Assembly (NCBI RefSeq): GCF_900182915.1
Contig: NZ_FXUG01000008.1
Coordinates: 1-64,000, forward strand
From: Neorhodopirellula lusitana
Lineage (GTDB): Bacteria; Planctomycetota; Planctomycetia; Pirellulales; Pirellulaceae
Reading direction: 5' to 3'
DNA length: 64,000 nucleotides
A program made the position numbers and the translations under genes. A model generated the notes under the pieces. It was given only the letters and a program-made list of their open reading frames with translations. It was not told the DNA's origin and did no database searches. Positions 51,056 through 60,890 of the stretch are shown here, one piece after another (within the stretch, counting starts at the first letter, position 1; every line of letters begins with the position of its first letter).

Positions 51056-52510
51056 TCAACGCGGCTGTTTGATGAAACGCCATGACTCGGGGATGCGGCT
51101 TTTGCGAGGTGCCTCAGCGACCCGATGTTCGGGACTGCTTGATTCCGGATTGGTGTTGGGCTGGCTGATGAAAGGCTGAGTCGTTCCAGTTTGAAGTGGT
51201 TCAGTTTGCAATGGGTTTACCGTCAGCAACGGACTCGTCATTTGCATCGTGCGCGTTTGCGTTTGATGCAGCGGCAGCGGTTTGATCGAATCGGATCGGT
51301 TGAGGTCGTCGTCCCAGTTTGTCTTAGGCATCCCGTCTTTGGGCAGGGTGGACTCGCTGGGTTCAGACAACAGGTCCAATCCCGAATCCAAGGTGGGATC
51401 CGGTGCCGGAATAGATTCGGGTAGCGTTTCGTTGCTGAATTTGTCGCTGTTGAACTCGTCGCTTTTGGGGAACGGTGGCAAGAGTTCTTCCATCGATAGC
51501 GGAGTCTCTTCATCGAGATCCAAAACGGACGGCGACTTGCGATCACTCGGGCTGAGCAATTGATCTTCGTAAACCGTCTCGTCCCCATACACCGCCGCGT
51601 CACCGAAGCGATTCACGTCGTCGTCTTCCAGGGCGTCTTCGGCCAATTCGCGACGGATCTTTTCTTTCAGTTCGTTGACCTTCGCTTCGTCAATTTTACG
51701 ACGTTGTTCGGTGCCGACGGGCGGCCCACCGATGATTTGATTGGGCTCAATGCGATCGGGATCGATCATGTACTTGTCGAACTTTTTCCGCTGTCGTTTG
51801 GATTCTTGATACTCACGGAATTCCTCCATCTCTTTTTCGCTGATGGGTGGTGCGGCGGGTTCGCCATCGGCTGTTTGGGTGTTGGACTCATTGTCCGTGT
51901 GGGGGTGGAAGTTGGTGTAAGGCGACCCGTGGCCTAACGATCGGGCTTGCTCGTATTCACGCCGGTTCGCATGAGGATCCAGCTGCGAATAGGTGGGGGC
52001 CAGATATTCTTCCGGGTCGATCAGCGGCTGAACCGGTCGACTGAAATTCTGGTGCGTTTCCTGGTGACTGACTTGGTCGGCGTATCGATCGAAGCGATGG
52101 TAGAAGGTTTCGGGATGCTTCGCTTGAATGGGATCGACGCCAGGCAAGCGGCGGGGCTGGCATGTCTCGCAGCCGTTGATTTTTTCGCTGAGTGTGCCGA
52201 CGCGAGCTGGGTAGGTTCGTGGTGGTAAGTTGGCCAGTGGACGTAAGCCACTGCTATGGCAGGCATGGTAGCCGTCGCCGTATCCAGCGCCGCAGAATCG
52301 GCCGCTCCGTTCGATGACTTCGGGAAAGCCAGCGGTTGAAATTTCACTATTGTAAATGCCACCCGCACATAGTCCACCGAGCAGCGCAACGACGGCGAAT
52401 CGCTGTTTGCTAACACCGGTTTTTTTCAGCCAACGTGATGGTTCAAGCCAGGCTTTGGGCGGCATCGATTGATTTTCGAAAGCGGTCATGGGGACACTCA
52501 ACAGGCTCAT
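51056..52510 (-). CDS. Pro/Asp/Glu-rich exported protein of unknown function
   Basis: 484 residues with one hydrophobic segment near 37-55 (V-V-A-L-L-G-G-L-C-A-G-G-I-Y), which may be a signal anchor. A Cys/His/Gly-containing stretch follows (C-G-A-G-Y-G-D-G-Y-H-A-C, then C-E-T-C). The remainder is low-complexity and acidic, with a short charged helix near 225-290. The family is not recognised. Several start codons are possible. Confidence 0.65.
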   Translation of the reverse strand: MSLLSVPMTAFENQSMPPKAWLEPSRWLKKTGVSKQRFAVVALLGGLCAGGIYNSEISTAGFPEVIERSGRFCGAGYGDGYHACHSSGLRPLANLPPRTYPARVGTLSEKINGCETCQPRRLPGVDPIQAKHPETFYHRFDRYADQVSHQETHQNFSRPVQPLIDPEEYLAPTYSQLDPHANRREYEQARSLGHGSPYTNFHPHTDNESNTQTADGEPAAPPISEKEMEEFREYQESKRQRKKFDKYMIDPDRIEPNQIIGGPPVGTEQRRKIDEAKVNELKEKIRRELAEDALEDDDVNRFGDAAVYGDETVYEDQLLSPSDRKSPSVLDLDEETPLSMEELLPPFPKSDEFNSDKFSNETLPESIPAPDPTLDSGLDLLSEPSESTLPKDGMPKTNWDDDLNRSDSIKPLPLHQTQTRTMQMTSPLLTVNPLQTEPLQTGTTQPFISQPNTNPESSSPEHRVAEAPRKSRIPESWRFIKQPR

Positions 52511-52642
52511 ACGTGATACAGATCACAACGGTCTCAATCCGTACAATCGACGATCGCGTGTCAATCGTTTTGACCGATTCGACCAACTCGTTTCGGTTTA
52601 CCTCGTCTCGGCAGGGTCGCGTCAGTCAGGTAAATTGTAGGG

Positions 52643-53878
52643 ATGATCCATCAATCACTATCAATTAACGGCTCACATGATTCTTCCTCTAAAGATCGAA
52701 CGTCGGATCAACCAACCGCAACGGTGTTTGCAGGTCTAGCGGACCGCAATGCAAACCTGTTTCGCCGGATTGGGCTGCCCTTAGGCGACCCGACCGCATG
52801 GATCGAATTGCCGTCCGGTGAAACCATTCGTATTGTTCGCGATCTGGAAATGGGCCGAGTGATCGAGGCAGCTGACAAGGCTGCCGCCGAGTTGCCGGCT
52901 TCCACTCCGCCGCATCGCGTGGCCTGCCCGGCGGATTTTCAGCCGCCATCGGGTCTTAGCGGTGATCGGGAAACCGCCGTCGCTCAATCGGTTGCGGCAT
53001 GCTTGATCGAACACAAAGTCAAACGGGTGCGGGCGGATCGTTCGTTACCCCTGATCTATGCTTGGCATCTTGCCGAAGCAGGGATTCCAATTGACTATGA
53101 CGATGAGCTGGGTGTCCGCGATCGTCGCGTTAAAACTCAAGCTGAACTGGAAGCAATGGCGCATGCCCAACACGTCACTGAACAGGTGATGTTTGAGGTG
53201 TGCCACCGCATTGCCACCGCGTCGGTGGACGATGACGGGCATCTCTTTCAAGACGATGAGCTGATGACCAGCGAACGCGTCGTCAATTACGCGATGCGCG
53301 GTTTCATGGAACGTGGTTTCACGATGAGTCACGGTGCGATTGTCGCCGCGGCGCCTTACTCAGCGGATTGTCACCATTCGGGCACTGGCCCGTTGTCGAC
53401 AGGCGTGCCGATTATCGTGGACTTGTATCCACGTGACGAACTGACCCGCTACAACGGCGATTGCACTCGCACGGTGGTGCACGGCACCCCCAGCGAGGAA
53501 GTCGTCCGGATGCATGCTGCGGTTGTCGCGGCCAAGGCTGCTGCCGAAGCTCAGTTGTTTCCGGGGCGAACCGCTGAATCGGTGCATCTCGCATCGGACG
53601 GCGAATTAATGAAAGCGGGCTACCCGTATAGCCGTGGCGAATTCACGGATGAGCCTTCGATTCAGCACGGCACCGGCCACGGTATCGGCCTGGAAGTTCA
53701 CGAGCCGATTTTGCTGGATCATGGCGGGGAAGCCATGCTGGAAGGTGAAGTCTTCACCGTTGAGCCCGGTCTCTATGGCCGTCGCTTGGGTGGTGTTCGT
53801 ATTGAGGACATGCTTTTGGTCACCAAGGACGGACCTAAGAATTTCAATCAGTTGCAGTACGGACTGAACTGGGAATAG
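52643..53878 (+). CDS. M24-family metallopeptidase (Xaa-Pro aminopeptidase-like)
   Basis: 411 residues with an N-terminal creatinase-like domain and a C-terminal pita-bread domain. Metal ligands are all visible: D in I-V-D-L-Y-P (~259), D in G-D-C-T-R (~273), H in G-T-G-H-G-I-G-L (~347), E in T-V-E-P-G-L-Y (~373) and E in V-R-I-E-D (~388). It is likely a dimetal aminopeptidase in the cytoplasm. The last 35 bases overlap the convergent lnt gene. Confidence 0.92.
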   Translation: MIHQSLSINGSHDSSSKDRTSDQPTATVFAGLADRNANLFRRIGLPLGDPTAWIELPSGETIRIVRDLEMGRVIEAADKAAAELPASTPPHRVACPADFQPPSGLSGDRETAVAQSVAACLIEHKVKRVRADRSLPLIYAWHLAEAGIPIDYDDELGVRDRRVKTQAELEAMAHAQHVTEQVMFEVCHRIATASVDDDGHLFQDDELMTSERVVNYAMRGFMERGFTMSHGAIVAAAPYSADCHHSGTGPLSTGVPIIVDLYPRDELTRYNGDCTRTVVHGTPSEEVVRMHAAVVAAKAAAEAQLFPGRTAESVHLASDGELMKAGYPYSRGEFTDEPSIQHGTGHGIGLEVHEPILLDHGGEAMLEGEVFTVEPGLYGRRLGGVRIEDMLLVTKDGPKNFNQLQYGLNWE

Positions 53879-55694
53879 AACGCCGAGTTCGCACGCATTG
53901 GAGTGACGCGATCAACAAAATGATCGCGGCCATTCCGGCGGGCCAGGAGCCCAGTCGTGAATAGAGGCTGGTTCGTTCATCGATTGCGGGCGTCGCCAAG
54001 ATGGTGCCCGCTTGGTCGTAGGGCACTTTTTCCACGACCCGCCCGCTGCTATCGATCCAAGCGGTTGGGCCTCCATTGGCCGATGACAAAATCGGCCGGC
54101 GACATCCGATCGCGACCATTTGTGCGCACCGCAAGTGATGGTCCACGACGGCGGTGTGGTCGAACCAGACATCATTGGTCAACGTGACAATGACGTTGGG
54201 CGGATTGGTTCGCAGTTCAGCGAGATGATTGACCGAGATCCGTTCGACTGCGGTTTCGATGCACAGGTTCGGCAGTACACGCAGGCCTGCAACTTCAAAG
54301 ATTTGTGGTCCCGTTCCAGCATCCAGCCCCAACCCAGGCGGCACGTAGTCACGCAGCACTGGGATCGATTTGATCAACGGAATATACTCGCCAAACATCA
54401 CCAGATGATTTTTGGCGTAAGTCTCCGCGACTTGCCCTTGTGGATTGATTTGCAACACACCGCTGAACTGCTGCGGGACGGCGCCGTAGCGAACGATTCC
54501 GCATCCACCGATCAATGCCGGGGCCGGTCGACCCGATGATTTCAGTGCATCCAGGAACATGACTGACCGGGTCGTGAAATCACCTTGCGATTGCTCAATC
54601 AATCGCCGGAATTCTTGTGGCGAGAAATTCGCTTGGGATTCACCAGGTTGTCGGGGAACCACCAAGTCCGGCTCGGCGATCAACCACGGTTGTCCTCCCG
54701 AAAGCATGGATTCAGGCCACACGACAGCGTCAATCGGTTGGTCCCATTCAGCCACCGCTTGAATTGTTTGTTGGGCATAGGATTGGTAAATGGCGATCTC
54801 GCGATGGATGTCCTGTTGGTACTCCGTTTGTTCGTCGCGGCCCACCAATAGGAACGTCGTGGAAGACGGTTCGCACTTTTCATTCAGGCGAAACGCTCCG
54901 TACAGCGATGCCAACGCTAAAGCGATCGACGCCACAGCAACCGATGATTTCCACTTTGGTGCTTGGGGGGGGCCGGAAGCGAATTGAGGTTCGAGATCCG
55001 GCCTTCGTGATTCACGAAGTGCAAAGAATGCTTCCGCCATGCCGGCATTGACGATCACAAGCAAGAAGCTCACTGCGTACGTGCCACCCAAATCCGCGAT
55101 TTGCACCAATAGCGGACCTGGCATATCGACCAGTGTGTGTCCGAGCATCAGTACTGAGATACCGGTGGCGAAGTAGTTGCGAATCCATTCGCCACCCACC
55201 CAAAGCGTGGCAGCCCAGAGTACGTTGCCACCCATTCCCATTTTGCGTCCCACGTTGGGAAAATACTTTAGGCACGCGACGAACCACAGCGGGTAGATCG
55301 CTAGATAGCCAGCCAGTGCGATCAGCGGCAGGATCATCAGTGGATGGGCGTGGCGAAGCCCTTGCAGCGAGAGGAAATAGTAAGCGAAAAATGCCAAGTA
55401 GACCGGCCGTTTCCAAACGCTCGCCTGGCTACGGACCAGCCAAAACAGCGGCACCAATGCCACAAAGGCGAAGGGCCACAGGAATTCCCCCAGTCGATTG
55501 CTTCCCGCTCCAAGGCTTCCCATTCCGGTGGGCCCGGTCAGCCATAGCATCGCCACGGACGATGCGGCGGCTAGCCAGGGCATCCAGCTTTGGGGCGCGG
55601 GCGTTGTTGGCGTGCCTGCGGGTTCCGCCTGGCTCGATTTTTGTGGAGTTGCCGACTTGGGCAGCTTCGATTGGGAGGGTGATTTGCTTTCCAT
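53844..55694 (-). CDS. lnt: Apolipoprotein N-acyltransferase
   Basis: 616 residues, longer than E. coli (512) because of an unstructured 35-residue N-terminal tail and slightly longer loops. Several membrane helices come first, then a nitrilase-like domain. The catalytic triad is recognised as E in V-V-W-P-E-S-M (~326), K in Y-A-K-N-H-L (~427) and C in L-C-I-E-T-A (~477). A terminal membrane helix follows. It adds the third acyl chain to lipoproteins in the inner membrane. The gap 55695-56064 before the FHA gene holds nothing recognised except a possible TTCCGG...CCGGAA pair (~55939-55973). Confidence 0.9.
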   Translation of the reverse strand: MESKSPSQSKLPKSATPQKSSQAEPAGTPTTPAPQSWMPWLAAASSVAMLWLTGPTGMGSLGAGSNRLGEFLWPFAFVALVPLFWLVRSQASVWKRPVYLAFFAYYFLSLQGLRHAHPLMILPLIALAGYLAIYPLWFVACLKYFPNVGRKMGMGGNVLWAATLWVGGEWIRNYFATGISVLMLGHTLVDMPGPLLVQIADLGGTYAVSFLLVIVNAGMAEAFFALRESRRPDLEPQFASGPPQAPKWKSSVAVASIALALASLYGAFRLNEKCEPSSTTFLLVGRDEQTEYQQDIHREIAIYQSYAQQTIQAVAEWDQPIDAVVWPESMLSGGQPWLIAEPDLVVPRQPGESQANFSPQEFRRLIEQSQGDFTTRSVMFLDALKSSGRPAPALIGGCGIVRYGAVPQQFSGVLQINPQGQVAETYAKNHLVMFGEYIPLIKSIPVLRDYVPPGLGLDAGTGPQIFEVAGLRVLPNLCIETAVERISVNHLAELRTNPPNVIVTLTNDVWFDHTAVVDHHLRCAQMVAIGCRRPILSSANGGPTAWIDSSGRVVEKVPYDQAGTILATPAIDERTSLYSRLGSWPAGMAAIILLIASLQCVRTRRSIPSSVRTATD

Positions 55695-56064
55695 GCTCTC
55701 GACTTGGTTTGCTGGCTCTCAGCTCGGTTTCCGGCGATTGAATCGTCCCAGTCAGTCGACTTCAGCGACTTCAATCCTGATGCGGCGTCACGATCGCTGA
55801 TGAATGATGTTGGCACCAAACACGCTTCAGACTTAGCAATCGCGAACCGCAACTATACCGGGCAATCGCCAACACTAAACCGGTCTCGCTCTGTCGGAGG
55901 GTGTTAGTTTGGGCAAGGTTTGCCGTTTAATCAGAATTTCCGGCACTTATCTTCATGGTTGCGACCGGAATAACCGATTCAACCTGTGTAAGTGATCGTC
56001 CATCCATTTGGTGGGGCGGTTGCAGGCACTTCGGCGGTATCAGGCCGCCTTCGAATAACTAGCA

Positions 56065-59000
56065 ATGATAGGCAACGCAGTGAAAACCACGGCGCGACCC
56101 ACTCCATCGGACGATGTTCTAAACGCTTCAGCGGCGACAGCATCTGCGGCGAACCTTGCTTCCATGCTGGATGCCAGTCGCTGGGATGAGCAGCGAGCCG
56201 AGCCGGAAGACACGGATCGTGGTTCCAAGGACAGCCGTGAAACTGCGAAGTGGGCCAGCACGCCCTCATCATGGCAAAAAGACACCAGCCTGGAATTTCG
56301 CGTTCGTTGCGAAGGCCAGCCGACTCGTCGCTTGCGACTTTCGGGTGCCCGCTACACGCTCGGCAGCGGCACCGGTTGCTCGATTCGTCTCGACGATGAA
56401 TCGCTGCGTCCACTGCACGCCGTCCTGATTCGCGACCACCAACGAGTCTTGGTGCGAGCCTATTCGGTCCCGTTGTACATCAACGATGATCGCGTCAGCG
56501 AAGGCGTTCTGGAAATCAACGATCGCTTGCGATTGGGTGGCTACGAATTCGAACTGCTAAGCAACTCGCCGTTGCCGATCAGCGAACAGCGAACCTCAAG
56601 CGAGCGGCCTGCTACCAAGCCGGTCGCAGTGTCAACGCCCGAGATCACCCACGGTGACTTGGAACTGGCCGCTGCCTACCAAGCTGGCGTTTCCGAAGTG
56701 AGCCAGCCTGTTGCCGAACCCGTACAACCAACTCCGCCAGCGACCACTGAAAGTGATGCCTGGCAGCGAGCCTTTCATGAGGACGCCAAGCAATGGCGTT
56801 CGCTCAAACAAGACGTTCAGAAACGTACGGAATGGTGCAGCAGTCGCGAGCGTGAACTTCACGAACAGCGTCAATGGCTGGACCGTCAAATGGCGATCTT
56901 GCAACAACGTCACGATGAACTGGGCGGCCAAGAAGCGGCTGCGATGGAAGTTCAAGAAGAGTTCAATCGTCGTTACGAAGACCTGATCAAACGTCAAGAC
57001 GAACTTGCGTTGCAAGAACAAGAGCTTGACGCGGGGCGTGAGCACTTGCGTCTTCAGCAAGAACGTCTCGATGGACGCGATCGTTTGCATCGCCGACAAA
57101 TCGAACAACTGCTTGAGGAACAAGAGCGGTTCCGCGAACAAGAAGTCGTTCACCAGAAGGTGATTGCGGACAGCAAAGAACAGCTTCGTATGTCGCATCA
57201 ACGTGCGGACGCCGCTACCAGTGCGGTCGAGCAAATGCGATCCAAGTTTGCGTTGCTGAACGATCAGCTTCTGCAACTGACGCAGCAACAGGAAGAACTG
57301 CAAAGGCTGGAAGCCGAACGGAATCGTGAACACCAAGCCCAGTGCGATCACCTGGCTCTCGCCCGTGACGAAGCCCTATCGCAACGCGATGAAGTGGCTC
57401 GCCAACGCGACGAAGCTTTGGATGGGAAGGCTCATAGCGACGCACGTCGTGAGCGAGCGATCATCCAGCGTGACGAACTTGAATGCATTGAGGAACAGCT
57501 GCGTGTTGAAATTCAGCATCTGCAGGACGAGATCGCGCAAACTCGCCAAGAAGCGGTTGCCCTGGATGCCGATTGCCAAACCGCTCGCGACACCATCGCG
57601 AAGCTGGAAGAAACCATTCAGATTAATGAAGAACGTCACGAGCTCGATCGTCAGTCTTGGACTGAAGAAGTCGAATCGCTGCGTCGTAACGTTGACGAAC
57701 TGACCATCGACCTCGCTGGTGCTCAAACCACACTTAGCAAGCTGCGTGACGAGAACGATCGTCTCGCTTTGCAGTTGAATGGTGTTACCGAAGAACGTGA
57801 TGATGCTGTCAAGCAACGCGACGCCGCACTCAGTGAGTGTGAAGTGGCGAACAAAGCTTGCGATGCTGCACGGGCTGAAATCGAAGGTGCACACCGCACC
57901 CTGCAGGATGCATTGTCGAACTGCGAACAAGCATTGCGTGAGCGTGATGAAATCGCTGGGTTGCGAGACGACCTCAGCAGCGAACTGAAGACCACCCACG
58001 AGCAACTTGACGACTGGAAGCGTCGGAATGAGCTTGCGGAACGTCGCTATGACGATGCCCAAAGATTGGTCGACGAAGCACGTGACCAGTGGCAAGTTGC
58101 CGAGCATGCTCGCGATGAAGCCGAAGCGAAGCGTGAAGCGGCAGAGGTAAACCTTGCCGCTGCCCAGCGTGATGTCGCAGCGATGCAGACGGAACGAGAT
58201 GAGGCGGTCAGTGAGTACGACAACTTGAAACGCCAACGTGACGAAGCCGTTCATGACGCTTCGGAGACGCGGCGTTTGTACGATCGTTCCAATCGTGATC
58301 ACGATGACACGCTCGATAAAATCGAGTTGCTGGAACAGCAAACTCGTGATTTAATCGACCACAAAAAAAAAGCGAATGCTGAACCTGGCGAGCACGTCGG
58401 TCCCGCACTCGCGTTAGGGGCTGCGTTGGCGAGCCCAGCTTTAGGGCTAATTCGCGACGACCAAGAACTGGATGCGAATGAATCCGAGTCCGCTGAACTT
58501 CAAGCGGCCTCGGAATTCCAGGAGTCTTCTGGATTCCAGATCGCCGGGGAGCCCGAGCCGGAAACGGAACCCGAAACCTCGCTGCAGGATTCGGAATCCG
58601 AACCCAGTTTGTTACACATTGCCGCGACCGATGAGTCGGACGTGGGCGAATCCTTGTTGGCTGATTCTTCCGACGACCCTGTTGCGGTTGTCGCCGCATC
58701 GGAGCCAGCTGAATCGATCGAGCCGGCTGCCGTTGTCGAAGCTGACGAAGACGTCTGGCCTACTTACTCGACTCCCGCCGCGATCGACGAAGCGGCCGCT
58801 GAAGAATTGCCGGTCGCGCTGGATGTCCATGACGCAACGACTCCAGAAGACATCACGCCGTCATTGGGAATTGCCCAGGGGCTTGACGAAGTTGATTCCA
58901 GCGACGCCGCGCCTCTTTGGAATTCGGTCGCCACCGATCCCGAGGCCAATCTGGATCAATCTGACGTTTCGGTAACGCCGACTGAATCCTCTTCGGATGC

Positions 59001-60825
59001 AGACGTCTTGGCCATGACCGGCTCGGTTGAGCCCGTGGCCGATGAATACGCTCCCGACGTGCCTGAGTGGCCGGAAGAATCAAGCAGCTATCTGTTGCCG
59101 GAAGAACGTGTTGGTGGTGAAGCTGAATCGGCTCATTCCACACCGACTTCCCCGGTTGCTCCAGAATCAGAAGTTGAACCTGCAGTTCAACAGGATGTGG
59201 CACAGGATTCCTCCACCGATGAGCCCGCTTTCGGCGGTTTGTTTGAGCCTGAGTCTGCCGCCAGCCTGGAAGCTGCTAGCTTCGAAGCCGCTAACAACGT
59301 TTACGATTCCGAAGTCTCGGTGAACGAGAACTCGGCCAGTGAAGGCTTGGCCAGTGATGAATTGACCAGCGAAGACTCGATCGTTGAAGAGTCCGTCAGT
59401 GAAGATCTGGTTCGGCTAGGGCTTGTCAGTGAAACACGCGACGAGCCGCATGCGGATGAGCCTCCTTACACAGATGGTTCGGTTGCCGATGAGCCACAAC
59501 CGGTGGAATCGTCGTTCTTGGATTCGTCCTACCACGATTCGCTTAGCGAAGGTGCGTTCAGCAGTACTGGGGAAAGTGAAGAAGGTCTGTCGTCCGGTGA
59601 GGCTGTTGGATTTACAGATGAAGCAACGGGTTATTCCAGCGAAGCAACCGGTTTTTCTAGCGAAGAAAACATGACCCCCGCCGAGGAATCGCTCAGCGAG
59701 CGGCTCCTTCGTGAAATGGGTTTGGAAGTGAAGTCGGACGCTTCCAAAGAGCAGCCGAGTGAGTCATTGGGCGAGCCATCGGGCCAGGACGCGACCGCTT
59801 GGCAAGCCACTGCACCGACAGAGGAAGACGCTTGGGACCAGGACGCATCGGCCGGGATCGATACCGAGGCGGGGGATGAATTGGCCGCCAACGTGACTGC
59901 CCAGTGGCAACCATCCGATGCACCGCAGTTGGCAGACGTCTTGCGTAGTGACGCGATGCAGAATGACAACGTGGCTCAAGGCAACGCATTTAGCGGTGTC
60001 GGGCAACAAGAGGAGGAAGACGGTGCGGATCTTAGCTATGGAGACATGATCTCTGAAAGCAGTTTGCCCGCGGAAGACGACAGTGACTATTCCACGACCA
60101 ACACCGTGGATGCCTACTCGCCGTCTGAGAAAGAGGAAGTGTTCGCAAGTGAAACCGCTTCGCAGTTGATCGAACCCATCGTTTGCGAACCCGAAGAGGT
60201 CGCTCCGGTGATCGACGAGGTTCCGCTGGCGGCCGTTCCAGAACAATCTGGTGCAGGTGCCGACGAGTCGGTTGATGATGATTCGATCGAAGCCTACATG
60301 AACCGTCTGCTGCAGCGTGTTCAGGGCCAGCCCGACGAGGCTCCGGTTCCTGCCGCAAAGGCGGAACCCGTTGCGAAGAGCGAACCGGATGTCGAATCGA
60401 ATACCGAAGCCAGCGATTTGGACGCTAGCGATTCGATGGAAATCGGGACAACGAGTGAGGCTGAGGTCAGTCCCGACGCGCCGTTGGTTCCTCGGTCACA
60501 GGCACCCGAACGCAACAGCAACCTGTCGGCGATGCGAGAGCTTGCTAACGAGTCCGCTCGCAGTGCGATCACACGCAGCAATCGTTCGCAAAGTCACACC
60601 ACTCGCATCCAAGCGATGCTGAAGTTCGCTTATGCCGGAATCGCATTGATCTGCGGCTTGATTGCGGTGGCGATGATCGACCTGATGATGTTGAAAGTGA
60701 TCGCTGTGATCGCAGCTTTGGTAGCGGCCGGGATCTTCATCAAGGAAGGCTTCGGTCTGATGGCGGAACTGGGGCAACGGAAACCCGCCGCTGCATCCGC
60801 TGTTGTCGTGGAAACGGAAGAATAG
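56065..60825 (+). CDS. Giant FHA-domain / coiled-coil / acidic membrane protein
   Basis: 1586 residues. Residues ~78-170 form an FHA domain (Y-T-L-G-S-G-T-G-C-S-I-R-L and L-R-P-L-H-A-V-L-I), a phosphothreonine-binding fold. About 230-775 is a continuous coiled coil rich in Glu, Gln, Arg and Asp. About 780-1500 is Ser/Glu/Asp/Pro-rich and very acidic. Two adjacent helices (~1518-1560) near the C-terminus anchor it in the membrane, with a short tail. The layout implies a long cytoplasmic rod linking a phosphopeptide to the membrane, as in scaffold or cytoskeletal proteins; the family is unrecognised. Low-complexity codons make it prone to spurious long antisense frames. Confidence 0.85.
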   Translation: MIGNAVKTTARPTPSDDVLNASAATASAANLASMLDASRWDEQRAEPEDTDRGSKDSRETAKWASTPSSWQKDTSLEFRVRCEGQPTRRLRLSGARYTLGSGTGCSIRLDDESLRPLHAVLIRDHQRVLVRAYSVPLYINDDRVSEGVLEINDRLRLGGYEFELLSNSPLPISEQRTSSERPATKPVAVSTPEITHGDLELAAAYQAGVSEVSQPVAEPVQPTPPATTESDAWQRAFHEDAKQWRSLKQDVQKRTEWCSSRERELHEQRQWLDRQMAILQQRHDELGGQEAAAMEVQEEFNRRYEDLIKRQDELALQEQELDAGREHLRLQQERLDGRDRLHRRQIEQLLEEQERFREQEVVHQKVIADSKEQLRMSHQRADAATSAVEQMRSKFALLNDQLLQLTQQQEELQRLEAERNREHQAQCDHLALARDEALSQRDEVARQRDEALDGKAHSDARRERAIIQRDELECIEEQLRVEIQHLQDEIAQTRQEAVALDADCQTARDTIAKLEETIQINEERHELDRQSWTEEVESLRRNVDELTIDLAGAQTTLSKLRDENDRLALQLNGVTEERDDAVKQRDAALSECEVANKACDAARAEIEGAHRTLQDALSNCEQALRERDEIAGLRDDLSSELKTTHEQLDDWKRRNELAERRYDDAQRLVDEARDQWQVAEHARDEAEAKREAAEVNLAAAQRDVAAMQTERDEAVSEYDNLKRQRDEAVHDASETRRLYDRSNRDHDDTLDKIELLEQQTRDLIDHKKKANAEPGEHVGPALALGAALASPALGLIRDDQELDANESESAELQAASEFQESSGFQIAGEPEPETEPETSLQDSESEPSLLHIAATDESDVGESLLADSSDDPVAVVAASEPAESIEPAAVVEADEDVWPTYSTPAAIDEAAAEELPVALDVHDATTPEDITPSLGIAQGLDEVDSSDAAPLWNSVATDPEANLDQSDVSVTPTESSSDADVLAMTGSVEPVADEYAPDVPEWPEESSSYLLPEERVGGEAESAHSTPTSPVAPESEVEPAVQQDVAQDSSTDEPAFGGLFEPESAASLEAASFEAANNVYDSEVSVNENSASEGLASDELTSEDSIVEESVSEDLVRLGLVSETRDEPHADEPPYTDGSVADEPQPVESSFLDSSYHDSLSEGAFSSTGESEEGLSSGEAVGFTDEATGYSSEATGFSSEENMTPAEESLSERLLREMGLEVKSDASKEQPSESLGEPSGQDATAWQATAPTEEDAWDQDASAGIDTEAGDELAANVTAQWQPSDAPQLADVLRSDAMQNDNVAQGNAFSGVGQQEEEDGADLSYGDMISESSLPAEDDSDYSTTNTVDAYSPSEKEEVFASETASQLIEPIVCEPEEVAPVIDEVPLAAVPEQSGAGADESVDDDSIEAYMNRLLQRVQGQPDEAPVPAAKAEPVAKSEPDVESNTEASDLDASDSMEIGTTSEAEVSPDAPLVPRSQAPERNSNLSAMRELANESARSAITRSNRSQSHTTRIQAMLKFAYAGIALICGLIAVAMIDLMMLKVIAVIAALVAAGIFIKEGFGLMAELGQRKPAAASAVVVETEE

Positions 60826-60890
60826 GCTTCAGCGAGCAGTCAACTAAAGCATGATGCTCACGGAAGCCGAGCGGTTGGGTGAGTACGGTT

